Positions 1 through 8,258 of a DNA stretch of 64,000 bases are shown one piece after another. A model generated the notes under the pieces. That model searched no databases, was not told where the DNA came from, and was given only the letters and a program-made list of their open reading frames with translations. Source of the DNA: Streptomyces sp. R302 (lineage in GTDB: Bacteria; Actinomycetota; Actinomycetes; Streptomycetales; Streptomycetaceae); assembly GCF_012927245.1 (NCBI RefSeq), contig NZ_JABBGE010000012.1:139505-203504 (forward strand), read 5' to 3'. Position 1 is the stretch's first letter; every line of letters starts with the position of its first letter. The position numbers were made by a program, and so were the translations under genes.

Positions 1-25
1 GCGGCGGACGCGGAGTCCCGGTGCC

Positions 26-655
26 TTACGGGTTGGAGCCGACGATCGTCGGGATCGCCGTACCCACCTTGAAGAGGTACGTGCCCTTGAAGGTCGGCTT
101 CGCGCCGACCGGGACGGCCGCGCCGCAGCCGGTCGACTCGACGACGGTGAGCTCGCCGGCGACGCTGTTGACGGCCAGCGCGCCCGTCGAGTTGGTGTAC
201 GTGCCGGACGCCTTGCCCTTGACGCGGAAGACGCAGGCGCCGACCGTCACCTTGGCGTTGACGTTGCCGACGTACCCCTTGGTGACGCCGGTCGAGGCGG
301 TGTAGTCCTGCGCGACGATCGTCCAGGGGGTGGTCGGGACCGTGGTCACCGGGCCGAGGACGCTGGTGCAGGGCGCGCCGGAGGCGCCGAAGGCGATGGA
401 GTTGATCTTGCCGACGGTGGCCGGGTTGCCGGTGGTGCTCGCGCCGGTGCCCGCGCCGTTCGACTTCGTACACGTCATCGCGATGCCGTTGACGCTGAGG
501 ACGATGTTCCCGCTGTTGACGGCGGTGATGCTGGCCGGGTTGGGGCTGACCGTCCAGACCGTCGAGGCCACCGCACTGGCGGGGCTGATGGCGAGGGCGA
601 ACGCGGCCGACGCGGCTCCCGCGACCACGGCGATGTTTCTGATCGACTTCTTCAT
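26..655 (-). CDS. Small secreted protein of unknown function
   Basis: A 209-residue protein with a clear Sec signal peptide: a KK-containing N-terminus, a hydrophobic stretch to about residue 24, then an Ala-X-Ala cleavage region near residues 26-30 (PASAVAS). The mature part is rich in Thr, Val, Gly and Ser with four cysteines, suggesting a beta-rich exported domain with possible disulfides. There is no catalytic motif or lipobox that I recognise. An AAGGAG ribosome site lies about 13 nt upstream of the ATG. It is read divergently from the mce operon across a 614-bp gap, so a link with lipid uptake is possible but unproven. The stop is TAA, which is uncommon in this GC-rich DNA. Confidence 0.8.
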   Translation of the reverse strand: MKKSIRNIAVVAGAASAAFALAISPASAVASTVWTVSPNPASITAVNSGNIVLSVNGIAMTCTKSNGAGTGASTTGNPATVGKINSIAFGASGAPCTSVLGPVTTVPTTPWTIVAQDYTASTGVTKGYVGNVNAKVTVGACVFRVKGKASGTYTNSTGALAVNSVAGELTVVESTGCGAAVPVGAKPTFKGTYLFKVGTAIPTIVGSNP

Positions 656-807
656 GGCTCTGGGGTTCTCCTTGGGGATTGACCGGCAGAGGGTGCTTCG
701 TGGGGGTGCTGCGGTGAGGGCGGAGAGGCCGGCGGCCTGACGTTCTCCCTGCCGCGAAATGAGACGTTACTTGCGGGAAACTTAGCCGAACAATGGCGTG
801 AACCATG

Positions 808-837
808 ATTCTTTGAACTTGTTGTATTGCCTGTCAA
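808..837 (-). promoter_or_regulatory. Candidate promoter for the secreted-protein gene
   Basis: On the minus strand, TTGACA (832-837) is followed after 18 bp by AAGAAT (808-813). The -35 matches the vegetative consensus exactly; the -10 is only fair. It lies about 150 bp upstream of the start codon at 655. Confidence 0.4.
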
Positions 838-958
838 GAGGGTGAGCGATGGCGGGAATCCGCTTGGTTCCGGAGTGCGCATTGTCGACAATTCTGATCG
901 ATCATGCGAGGTCGGAGGGGCTTTTTGGGCCCCCTCCCCTCCCCTTTCTTCGGCCGGT

Positions 959-983
959 GACAAGTCGGCGCCCTGAATTGTCT
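959..983 (+). promoter_or_regulatory. Operator-like element, copy 1 (mce leader)
   Basis: GACAAGTCGG-N9-TTGTCT. It contains an inverted pair GACAA-N14-TTGTC. A copy with all 16 defined bases identical and the same 9-bp gap recurs at 1125-1149. A repeated, dyad-containing element in front of a large operon suggests a regulator binding site; the regulator is not identified. Confidence 0.5.
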
Positions 984-1124
984 CCCGCCTGATAAAAGGG
1001 CCACTCCTGCGGCCTGTTCCGTGAAAACTCCGGATCCGGTATTGCCCCGTGAGGTTACTCGGTCGTAGCGTTCCCGGGAGCCGACACCCAGTCGCAGGTC
1101 GGCGCCCCTATCTGTCGCGCAGAA

Positions 1125-1149
1125 GACAAGTCGGGAGAACGCTTTGTCT
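1125..1149 (+). promoter_or_regulatory. Operator-like element, copy 2 (mce leader)
   Basis: Second copy of GACAAGTCGG-N9-TTGTCT, 166 bp downstream of the first and about 50 bp upstream of the proposed -35 of the mce promoter. Its TTGTC half also pairs with GACAAA at 1157-1162 (TTTGTC-N8-GACAAA), giving three half-sites in a row. This would suit a cooperatively bound dimeric regulator. Confidence 0.5.
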
Positions 1150-1197
1150 TCGCGGTGACAAACGCGGAAGCGGATCAATGAGTTTGCGCCACAGCTA

Positions 1198-1227
1198 TTG
1201 TCCGGGTGATCCGGAACGGCCTACCGT
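1198..1227 (+). promoter_or_regulatory. Candidate promoter of the mce operon
   Basis: TTGTCC (1198-1203), an 18-bp spacer, then TACCGT (1222-1227), a good Streptomyces-type -10 (TAnnnT). Initiation near 1233 would leave a leader of roughly 37 nt that carries the strong ribosome site GGAGGTGAG just before the ATG at 1270. Confidence 0.5.
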
Positions 1228-1269
1228 GCGCCCGCGGCGCACGCGTCACGCACGTCCGCTGGAGGTGAG

Positions 1270-2283
1270 ATGGGAATCGAAGTAGCCGTCGAGGGGCTGA
1301 CCATGTCCTTCGGCAGACAGAACATCTGGCAGGACGTTTCGCTGACGTTGCCGGCCGGAGAGGTGAGCGTCATGCTCGGCCCTTCCGGAACCGGGAAGAC
1401 GGTCTTCCTGAAATCGCTCATCGGGCTGCTCAAACCCCAGCGGGGCCGCGTTCTCATCAACGGCGTCGACATGGTCGGCGGCCGGGAACGGGACATCTAC
1501 GAGACCCGCAAGCTCTTCGGCCTCATGTTCCAGGACGGCGCCCTCTTCGGCTCCATGACGCTCTTCGACAACATCGCCTTCCCGCTGCGCGAGCACACCC
1601 GCAAACGGGAGTCCGAGATCCGCCGCATCGTCATGGAACGCATCGAACTCGTCGGCCTGCTCGGCGCCGAGGGTAAACTGCCGGGCGAGATCAGCGGCGG
1701 CATGCGCAAGCGGGCGGGACTCGCCCGCGCGCTCGTCCTCGACCCCCAGATCGTTCTCTGCGACGAACCCGACTCCGGCCTGGACCCGGTGCGCACCGCG
1801 TACCTCTCCCAGCTGCTGATCGACCTCAACGCGCGGATCGACGCGACGATGCTGATCGTCACCCACAACCTCGACATCGCCGCCACCGTCCCCGACAACA
1901 TGGGGATGTTCTTCCGGCGCAACCTGGTCACCTTCGGACCGCGCGAAGTCCTCCTCACCAGCGACGAACCGGTCGTCACCCAGTTCCTCGCCGGCCGCCG
2001 CGAAGGCCCCATCGGTATGTCCGAGGAGAAGGACGCCGCCGCCCTCGCCGCCGAGGCCGACAGCGCCGCCGCGGGCCGCCCCGACGGGCCCCGCGTCATC
2101 GTCCCGCAGCTGGAGCCCTCGCCGGGACTGCCCCCGCGCGCCGCCGTCGTACGCCGCCGCGAGCGCGTCCTCGGCATGCTGGACACCCTGCCGCCCGCCG
2201 CCCGCGCCGCCATCGAGGACACCTACGCCCGACAGGCGGCCGCACGGGCCGTACCGGCGCCGTCCCCCGGGGGCGGGGCGTGA
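1270..2283 (+). CDS. mceG: Mce transporter ATPase (MceG/Mkl-type)
   Basis: ATP-hydrolysing subunit of the Mce lipid/sterol importer, working in the cytoplasm on the two YrbE permeases encoded next. Residues 37-44 are Walker A (GPSGTGKT), 141-148 the signature ISGGMRKR, 161-167 Walker B with DEP, and His199 the switch histidine. The MRKR variant of the signature is typical of MlaF/Mkl ATPases. After about residue 245 comes a C-terminal extension of roughly 90 residues, a common feature of the actinobacterial members. The start is fixed by GGAGGTGAG directly upstream. The stop overlaps the next start (GTGA). In mycobacteria this gene is unlinked to the mce operons; here it leads the operon. Confidence 0.93.
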   Translation: MGIEVAVEGLTMSFGRQNIWQDVSLTLPAGEVSVMLGPSGTGKTVFLKSLIGLLKPQRGRVLINGVDMVGGRERDIYETRKLFGLMFQDGALFGSMTLFDNIAFPLREHTRKRESEIRRIVMERIELVGLLGAEGKLPGEISGGMRKRAGLARALVLDPQIVLCDEPDSGLDPVRTAYLSQLLIDLNARIDATMLIVTHNLDIAATVPDNMGMFFRRNLVTFGPREVLLTSDEPVVTQFLAGRREGPIGMSEEKDAAALAAEADSAAAGRPDGPRVIVPQLEPSPGLPPRAAVVRRRERVLGMLDTLPPAARAAIEDTYARQAAARAVPAPSPGGGA

Positions 2284-3044
2284 TCGGCGGGGCGCTGCGG
2301 CAGACCGGCCGCCTCTTCGCGCTCGCCGCCGAGGTGACCCGGGCCGTCTTCCGCAGGCCCTTCCAGTTCCGCGAGTTCATCGAGCAGTTCTGGTTCGTCG
2401 CCAGCGTCACGATCCTGCCGGCCGCGCTCGTCTCCATCCCCTTCGGCGCCGTGATCGCCCTTCAGGTCGGTTCGCTCACCCAGCAGCTGGGCGCCCAGTC
2501 CTTCACCGGCGGCGCCTCCGTCCTCGCCGTCATCCAGCAGGCCGGCCCGCTCATCGTCGCCCTCCTCATCGCCGGCGCGGCGGGCTCCGCGATCTGCGCC
2601 GACCTCGGCTCCCGGAAGATCCGCGAGGAGCTCGACGCGATGGAGGTCATGGGCGTCTCGCCGGTGCAGCGGCTCGTCGTCCCGCGCGTCCTCGCCACCA
2701 TGGCCGTCGCCGTCCTCCTCAACGGCATGGTCTCCGTCGTCGGCACCCTCGGCGGCTACTTCTTCAACATCGTCCTCCAGGGCGGCACCCCCGGCGCGTA
2801 CCTCGCGAGCTTCTCCGCCCTCGCCCAGCTGCCCGACCTGTACATCAGCGAACTCAAGGCGCTGGTCTTCGGGTTCATCGCCGGCATCGTCGCCGCGTAC
2901 CGGGGACTCAACCCGCGCGGCGGCCCGAAGGGCGTCGGCGACGCCGTCAACCAGGCCGTCGTCATCACCTTCCTGCTGCTGTTCTTCGTGAACATGGTGC
3001 TGACGGGCATCTACCTCCAGATCGTCCCGCCGAAGGGAGGCTGA
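2280..3044 (+). CDS. yrbEA: Mce transporter permease YrbE-A (MlaE family)
   Basis: Integral membrane permease of 254 residues with about five to six hydrophobic segments. It has the MlaE-family core: a glycine-rich loop followed by REELDAMEVMGVSP, the amphipathic coupling segment that contacts the ATPase. It forms the transmembrane channel with the following YrbE-B. It starts with GTG overlapping the stop of the ATPase gene by four bases, so translation is probably coupled. There is a 2-base gap to the next gene. Confidence 0.93.
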   Translation: MIGGALRQTGRLFALAAEVTRAVFRRPFQFREFIEQFWFVASVTILPAALVSIPFGAVIALQVGSLTQQLGAQSFTGGASVLAVIQQAGPLIVALLIAGAAGSAICADLGSRKIREELDAMEVMGVSPVQRLVVPRVLATMAVAVLLNGMVSVVGTLGGYFFNIVLQGGTPGAYLASFSALAQLPDLYISELKALVFGFIAGIVAAYRGLNPRGGPKGVGDAVNQAVVITFLLLFFVNMVLTGIYLQIVPPKGG

Positions 3045-3046
3045 CG

Positions 3047-3853
3047 GTGGCCTCCCCGCTCGGCTGGCTCGACCGCTCAGGCGACCAGCTCCTCTTCTAC
3101 GTGAGGGCCCTGCTCTGGGTCCCCCGGACCCTGCGCCGCTACCTCAAGGAGGTGCAGCGGCTGCTCGCCGAGGTCGCCTTCGGCTCCGGCGGCCTCGGCG
3201 TCGTCGGCGGCACCATCGGCGTGATGGTCGCCATGACCCTCTTCACCGGCACCGTCGTCGGACTCCAGGGCCACGCCGCCCTCGAACAGATCGGCACCGC
3301 CGCCTTCACCGGCTTCGTCTCCGCCTACTTCAACACCCGCGAGATCGCCCCGCTCGTCGCCGGCCTCGCCCTCTCCGCGACCGTCGGCGCGGGCTTCACC
3401 GCCCAGCTCGGCGCCATGCGCATCAACGAGGAGGTCGACGCCCTCGAAGGCATGGGCGTCCGCTCCATGCCCTACCTGGTCACCACCCGGATCATCGCGG
3501 GCGTCGTCGCCATCGTCCCGCTGTACGCGGTCGGCCTGCTCTCCTCCTACCTGGCCTCCCGCACCGTCACCGTCCTCTTCAACGGCCAGTCCCAGGGCAC
3601 GTACGACCACTACTTCAACCTGTTCCTCTCCCCGACCGACGTCCTGCTCTCCATGCTCAAAGTGCTGATCTTCAGCGTGATGGTGATCCTCGCCCACTGC
3701 TACTACGGCTTCCGCGCCTCCGGCGGCCCCGCCGGCGTCGGCATCGCCGTCGGCCGCTCCGTGCGCAACGCCATCGTGCTGATCAGCGTCACCGACTTCT
3801 TCCTGTCGCTGGCCCTCTGGGGCGCGACCACGACCGTGAAGGTGGCGGGGTGA
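3047..3853 (+). CDS. yrbEB: Mce transporter permease YrbE-B (MlaE family)
   Basis: Second MlaE-type permease (268 residues), a paralogue of the preceding gene. It has the same coupling element (NEEVDALEGMGVRSMPYLV) and a matching set of hydrophobic segments. The N-terminal 45 residues are charged and probably cytoplasmic. GTG start two bases after the preceding stop; the MceA ATG follows its own stop by one base. Heterodimeric YrbE pairs are the rule in actinobacterial mce loci. Confidence 0.93.
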   Translation: MASPLGWLDRSGDQLLFYVRALLWVPRTLRRYLKEVQRLLAEVAFGSGGLGVVGGTIGVMVAMTLFTGTVVGLQGHAALEQIGTAAFTGFVSAYFNTREIAPLVAGLALSATVGAGFTAQLGAMRINEEVDALEGMGVRSMPYLVTTRIIAGVVAIVPLYAVGLLSSYLASRTVTVLFNGQSQGTYDHYFNLFLSPTDVLLSMLKVLIFSVMVILAHCYYGFRASGGPAGVGIAVGRSVRNAIVLISVTDFFLSLALWGATTTVKVAG

Positions 3854-3854
3854 C

Positions 3855-5108
3855 ATGAACGCTCCACGAGGCCAGACCCTGCGCCGCCGCTCCGCCGGCG
3901 TCGTCTTCCTGCTCGTCCCCGCCCTCCTCGCGTGGCTGGCGGTCGCCGTCTACGACAAGAAGTTCACCGACTCCGACCCGGTCACCGTCGAGACCGGCAG
4001 CGTCGGCAACGAGATGCACCTCGGCGCCGAGGTGAAGCTCCGCGGCGTCGTCGTCGGCGAGGTACGCGCCATCGACGCCACCGACACCGGCGCCCGCCTC
4101 ACCCTCGCCCTGCGCCCCGGCGCCCTCGGCCACGTCCCCTCCGACGTCCGCGCCCACATGCTGCCGACCACCCTCTTCGGCGAACGGTTCGTCGCCCTCG
4201 TCCCGCCCGCGAACCCCTCCCCGGAGCCGCTCGGCCCCGGCGACGTCATCCCCGAGGACCGCTCCGGCAACGCCATCGAACTCCAGCAGGTCCTCGACGA
4301 CCTGCTGCCGCTGCTCACCGCCGTCCAGCCGCAGAAGCTCTCCGCCACCCTGTCGGCCGTCTCCCAGGCCCTCGAAGGCCGCGGCGAGAAGCTCGGCGAC
4401 ACCCTCGCCCGGCTCGACGCCCACCTGAAGAAGTTCAACCCCCAGCTGCCCGCCCTCACCCGGGACCTGAAGGAACTCGTGAAGGTCAGCCACCTCTACG
4501 CGGACGCCGCCCCGGACATCCTCACCGCGCTCACCGACTTCACCACCACCAGCGGCACCCTCGCCGAGCAGGAGGCCGCGCTCTCCGGCACCCTCGGCGC
4601 CACCACCCGCACCGCCCGGGACCTCACCGCCTTCCTGCGGAAGAACAAGGACGCCGTCATCCGGCTCAGCGCCACGAGCCGGCCCACCCTGGAGCTGCTC
4701 TCCGAGTACTCCTCGTCCTTCCCCTGCACCCTGGGCACCCTCGCCCGGTTCGTGCCCGCCATGGACAAGGCGCTCGGCAAGGGCACCGACCGGCCCGGAC
4801 TCCACGTGAACGTCACCGCCGTCCCCTCCCGGGGCGCGTACGTCCCCGGCCGCGACACCCCGCGGTACGGCTCCGGCGGCGGCCCCCGCTGCCACCCCGT
4901 GCCCTACCTCGGCGTCCCCGTCGCCCCCGCCGCCCGCGCCTCCGCCGCGGCCGACCAGGACCTCGGGCCCGCCAACTCCCCGCAGGAGAACGACCTCGTC
5001 ACCGAACTCCTCGCCCCCGCCGCCGGCAAGCACCCCGGCGAACTGCCGGAGTGGAGCAGCCTGCTCGCCGGCCCGGCCTTCCGCGGAACGGAGGTGACCC
5101 TGCGATGA
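3855..5108 (+). CDS. mceA: MceA, MCE-domain substrate-binding protein
   Basis: First of six MCE proteins expected to assemble into the periplasmic lipid-conducting tube. One N-terminal membrane helix (about residues 15-32) is followed by the MCE (MlaD-like) beta domain, about residues 40-125, recognised by the V(K)LRGVVVGEV segment and by PTTLFGERFVAL. A long helical region then runs to about residue 300. The C-terminal 100 residues are Pro/Ala-rich, with cysteines in the Cys-containing segments near residues 285 and 345. Start at ATG one base after the permease stop. The ATG of MceB overlaps its TGA. Confidence 0.92.
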   Translation: MNAPRGQTLRRRSAGVVFLLVPALLAWLAVAVYDKKFTDSDPVTVETGSVGNEMHLGAEVKLRGVVVGEVRAIDATDTGARLTLALRPGALGHVPSDVRAHMLPTTLFGERFVALVPPANPSPEPLGPGDVIPEDRSGNAIELQQVLDDLLPLLTAVQPQKLSATLSAVSQALEGRGEKLGDTLARLDAHLKKFNPQLPALTRDLKELVKVSHLYADAAPDILTALTDFTTTSGTLAEQEAALSGTLGATTRTARDLTAFLRKNKDAVIRLSATSRPTLELLSEYSSSFPCTLGTLARFVPAMDKALGKGTDRPGLHVNVTAVPSRGAYVPGRDTPRYGSGGGPRCHPVPYLGVPVAPAARASAAADQDLGPANSPQENDLVTELLAPAAGKHPGELPEWSSLLAGPAFRGTEVTLR

Positions 5109-6175
5109 GGACGAAGACGAAGACGAAGGAAGCCGCGTACTCCCGCCGCCGCGGACTCACCGGCACCGTCCTCAAGTCCCTGGCGTTCGTCCTGGTCACG
5201 GCGGTGGCCACCACCGTCCTCGGCTTCAGCATCGCCGACACCGGCGTCGGCTCCGCCACCCACGCCTACAAGGCGCTCTTCACCGACGTCACCGGCCTCG
5301 TCGCCGGCGACTCGGTGCGCGTCGCCGGCGTGAAGGTCGGCGAGGTCACCGACGTCCGCGTCGTCGACCGGCGCCTCGCCCAGGTCACCTTCGAGGTCCG
5401 CGAGGACCGCCCGCTGCCCCGCTCCGCCACCGCCGGCATCAAGTACCTCGACATGGTCGGCCGGCGGTACGTCTCCCTCGGCCGCGGCAGCGGCGACCTC
5501 GCCGGCACCCTCTCCGAAGGCGACACCATCCCGCTCGACCGCACCACCCCCGCCCTCGACCTCACCCTCCTCTTCAACGGCTTCAAACCGCTCTTCGAGG
5601 GACTCTCGCCCGCCGACGTCAACGACCTCGCCGGCTCGCTCGTCCAGGTCCTCCAGGGCGAGAGCGGCACCGTCGACAGCCTGCTGCGCCACATCGGCTC
5701 CCTCACCTCCACGGTGGCCGCCAAGGACAAGGCCGTCGGCGAGGTCGTCACCCACCTCAACACCGTCCTCACCACCCTCAACGACCGCGAGGCCGGCTTC
5801 GAGGACCTCGTCGTCACCCTCCAGAAGCTCGTCACCGGCTTCAACACCGACCGCAAGCCCCTCGGCGAGGCCGTCCGCGCCATGGGCGACCTCACCACCA
5901 CGACCGCCGGACTCCTCCACGACGGGCGCGCCCCGCTCAAGAAGGACATCCGCGAACTCGGCAGGCTCTCCACCACCCTCGGCGACCACACCCCGAGCAT
6001 CGAGCGGTTCCTCGCCCGGACCCCCGGCAAGCTGACCGCCCTGGCCCGCCTCTCCTCGTACGGCTCCTGGTTCAACCTCTACCTCTGCGAGGCGCGCGTG
6101 AGCGGCGTCACCACCTCCGACGGCTCCAAGCCCCCCACCGGCATCGCCGTCACCGAACCGAGGTGCCGCGGATGA
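5105..6175 (+). CDS. mceB: MceB, MCE-domain protein
   Basis: About 356 residues. N-terminal membrane anchor (about 18-40), MCE domain (about 45-130) with VRVAGVKVGEVTDV and the KYLDMVGRRYVSL loop, then alpha-helical repeats and a short C-terminal domain containing one cysteine pair (LYLCEAR and PRCRG). The ATG overlaps the MceA stop as ATGA. A much longer in-frame reading upstream is Arg/Pro-rich noise over MceA, so 5105 is the start. Confidence 0.92.
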   Translation: MRTKTKTKEAAYSRRRGLTGTVLKSLAFVLVTAVATTVLGFSIADTGVGSATHAYKALFTDVTGLVAGDSVRVAGVKVGEVTDVRVVDRRLAQVTFEVREDRPLPRSATAGIKYLDMVGRRYVSLGRGSGDLAGTLSEGDTIPLDRTTPALDLTLLFNGFKPLFEGLSPADVNDLAGSLVQVLQGESGTVDSLLRHIGSLTSTVAAKDKAVGEVVTHLNTVLTTLNDREAGFEDLVVTLQKLVTGFNTDRKPLGEAVRAMGDLTTTTAGLLHDGRAPLKKDIRELGRLSTTLGDHTPSIERFLARTPGKLTALARLSSYGSWFNLYLCEARVSGVTTSDGSKPPTGIAVTEPRCRG

Positions 6176-7221
6176 GCCTCTTCGGCCGGATCAAGCCGGT
6201 GAAGGAACGCAACCCCATCGGGGTCGCCGTCGTCGGACTCGTCCTCCTCGGTCTCCTCGCCGCCCTCGCCTACCACGCGGACCGGCTGCCGCTCGCCGGC
6301 GGCGACACCGCCTACAGCGCCGACTTCTCCGAGGCCGCCGGGCTCGACGCGGGCGACGAGGTCCGCGTCGCCGGCGTCAGGGTCGGCCAGGTCACCGGCG
6401 TCACCCTCGACGGCCCCAAGGTCAAGGTGACCTTCGAGGTCGGCGACGCCTGGGTCGGCGACCGGTCCACCGCCGCCATCGCCATCAAGACCCTCCTCGG
6501 CGAGAAGTACCTCGCCCTCGACCCGCTCGGCTCCGCCGCCCAGGACCCCGGGACCCGCATCCCGCTCGCCCGCACCACCTCCCCGTACGACGTCACCCAG
6601 GCCTTCCAGGACCTCAGCGGCACCATCGACGACATCGACACCGGGAAACTCGCCGAGAGCTTCCGCACCATCTCCGACACCTTCAAGGACTCCCCGCCGC
6701 ACGTCCGCACCGCCGCCGACGGGCTCTCCCGGCTGTCCCTGACCGTCTCCAAGCGGGACACCGAACTCGCCCGCCTCCTGAAGAACAGCGCCACCTTCAC
6801 CCGGACCCTCCAGGAGAAGAAGTCCAGCTTCGAGGTGCTCCTGGAGGACGGCGGCTCCCTCCTCGGCGAACTCCAGAAGCGCCGCGACGCCATCCGCGCC
6901 CTCCTCAAGGGCAGCCGCGCCCTCGGCACCGAACTCAGCGGCCTCGTCGGCGACAACGACAGACAGCTCGGCCCCACCCTCAAGGCCCTCGGCCGGGTCA
7001 CCGACGTCCTGGAGAAGAACAGCGGACAGCTCGACAAGACGCTCGCGCTCGTCGGCCCCTACTACCGGCTCGTCGGCAACACCCTCGGCAACGGCCGCTG
7101 GTTCGACAGCTACCTGTGCGGCGTGGTGCCCCGCACCTACCTGCCCGAGGGCGCGCAGCCCACGACCGGCTGCATGCCGCCCGAGCGGCAGGCCACGGCG
7201 AAGGGGAACGGCACACGATGA
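6172..7221 (+). CDS. mceC: MceC, MCE-domain protein
   Basis: About 349 residues: anchor helix near residues 15-35, MCE domain with VRVAGVRVGQVTGV and KTLLGEKYLAL, a long helical region, and a C-terminal Cys pair (SYLCG and TTGCMPP). I chose the ATG at 6172 because it overlaps the MceB stop (ATGA), the pattern used along the whole operon. A GTG three codons earlier is possible but less likely. Confidence 0.92.
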   Translation: MSLFGRIKPVKERNPIGVAVVGLVLLGLLAALAYHADRLPLAGGDTAYSADFSEAAGLDAGDEVRVAGVRVGQVTGVTLDGPKVKVTFEVGDAWVGDRSTAAIAIKTLLGEKYLALDPLGSAAQDPGTRIPLARTTSPYDVTQAFQDLSGTIDDIDTGKLAESFRTISDTFKDSPPHVRTAADGLSRLSLTVSKRDTELARLLKNSATFTRTLQEKKSSFEVLLEDGGSLLGELQKRRDAIRALLKGSRALGTELSGLVGDNDRQLGPTLKALGRVTDVLEKNSGQLDKTLALVGPYYRLVGNTLGNGRWFDSYLCGVVPRTYLPEGAQPTTGCMPPERQATAKGNGTR

Positions 7222-8258
7222 GCACCACCAGAAAGCCCCTCGTCGCCGGGCTCGCCCTCGCGGTCCTCGCCGCCTGCGGCCTCGTCACCGTCCGCGCCCT
7301 CGACGACGACGGCATCCGCGTCACCGCGTACTTCGACCGGGCGATCGGCATCTACGCCGGCTCCGACCTGCGCGTCCTCGGCGTCCGCGTCGGCGAGGTC
7401 GAGTCCGTCGAACCCCAGGGCACCCGCGTCCGCGTCGCCCTCCGCCTCGACGAAGGCGTCCGCGTCCCCGCCGACGCCCGCGCCCTCGTCGTCGCCCCCA
7501 GCATCGTCGCCGACCGGTACGTCCAGCTCAGCCCCGCCTACAGCGAGGGCCCCGCCCTCGACGACGGCGCCGAACTCCCCGCCTCCCGCAACCGCGTCCC
7601 CGTCGAGATCGACCAGCTGTACGCCTCGATCACCGACCTGAGCGAGGCGCTCGGCCCCGACGGCGCCAACTCCGCCGGAGCCCTCACCGAACTCCTCGAC
7701 ACCGGCGCGAAGAACCTCAAGGGCAACGGCGCCGCCATCGGCACCTCCATCGACCGCTTCGGCAAGGCCGCCAAGACCCTCGACGGCAGCAGCGACGACC
7801 TCTTCGCGAGCCTCGGCCGGCTCCAGACCTTCACCACCATGCTCAAGGAGAAGGACACCGAGGTCCGCACCGCCCAGGAACGCCTCGACGAGGTCGTCGG
7901 CTACTTCGCCGAGAACAAGGACGACCTCGCCGGAGCCCTCGCAGAACTCGGCAAGGCCCTCGCCCAGGTGAAGACCTTCATCAAGGACAACCGCGGCGAA
8001 CTCAAGAAGAACGTCGACCGGCTCGTCCCCCTCACCCGGACCCTCGTCGACCAGCGCGCCTCCCTCGCCGAAGCCCTCGACGTCGCCCCGCTCGCCGCCG
8101 GCAACCTCGTCAACGCCTACGACCCGTCCACCCGCACCATCGACGGCCGCGCCGACCTCAACGAGATCAGCATGGGCGGACCGCTGCTCCCGCTGCCCGT
8201 CGCCGGAGCCTCCGCGACCGGCTCCACGCCCACCAGCCCCACAGAGGAGGACCGGTGA
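7218..8258 (+). CDS. mceD: MceD, MCE-domain protein
   Basis: About 346 residues. The hydrophobic N-terminus contains LAACG, but the preceding residues and spacing make a lipobox uncertain. MCE domain at about 35-120 with LRVLGVRVGEVESV and PSIVADRYVQL, then a helical region with repeated heptad-like segments (residues 150-290). It ends with a short Gly/Thr/Pro tail. ATG overlaps the MceC stop; GTG of MceE overlaps its own stop. Position four in the set matches the usual MceD. Confidence 0.9.
   Translation: MSTTRKPLVAGLALAVLAACGLVTVRALDDDGIRVTAYFDRAIGIYAGSDLRVLGVRVGEVESVEPQGTRVRVALRLDEGVRVPADARALVVAPSIVADRYVQLSPAYSEGPALDDGAELPASRNRVPVEIDQLYASITDLSEALGPDGANSAGALTELLDTGAKNLKGNGAAIGTSIDRFGKAAKTLDGSSDDLFASLGRLQTFTTMLKEKDTEVRTAQERLDEVVGYFAENKDDLAGALAELGKALAQVKTFIKDNRGELKKNVDRLVPLTRTLVDQRASLAEALDVAPLAAGNLVNAYDPSTRTIDGRADLNEISMGGPLLPLPVAGASATGSTPTSPTEEDR

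Larger units (their letters stand above)
656..1269. other. Divergent intergenic region upstream of the mce operon
   Basis: This 614-bp stretch has no convincing gene. Short reading frames in it are Arg/Pro-rich and look like chance. It holds a leftward promoter candidate (808-837), two copies of a 25-bp element (959-983 and 1125-1149), a further GACAAA half-site at 1157-1162 and a rightward promoter candidate (1198-1227). It is clearly less GC-rich than the genes on either side. Confidence 0.7.

Noticed and set aside
3077..5033. Long minus-strand open frames opposite the mce genes
   Set aside because: Gly/Ala/Val/Glu- or Arg-rich translations with no family signal, mirroring codon position bias of the real genes.
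3932..5104. Long open reading in front of MceB, in frame with it
   Set aside because: Translation is Arg/Pro/His-rich and lies over the MceA gene in another frame; a by-product of high GC. The coupled ATG at 5105 is the start.
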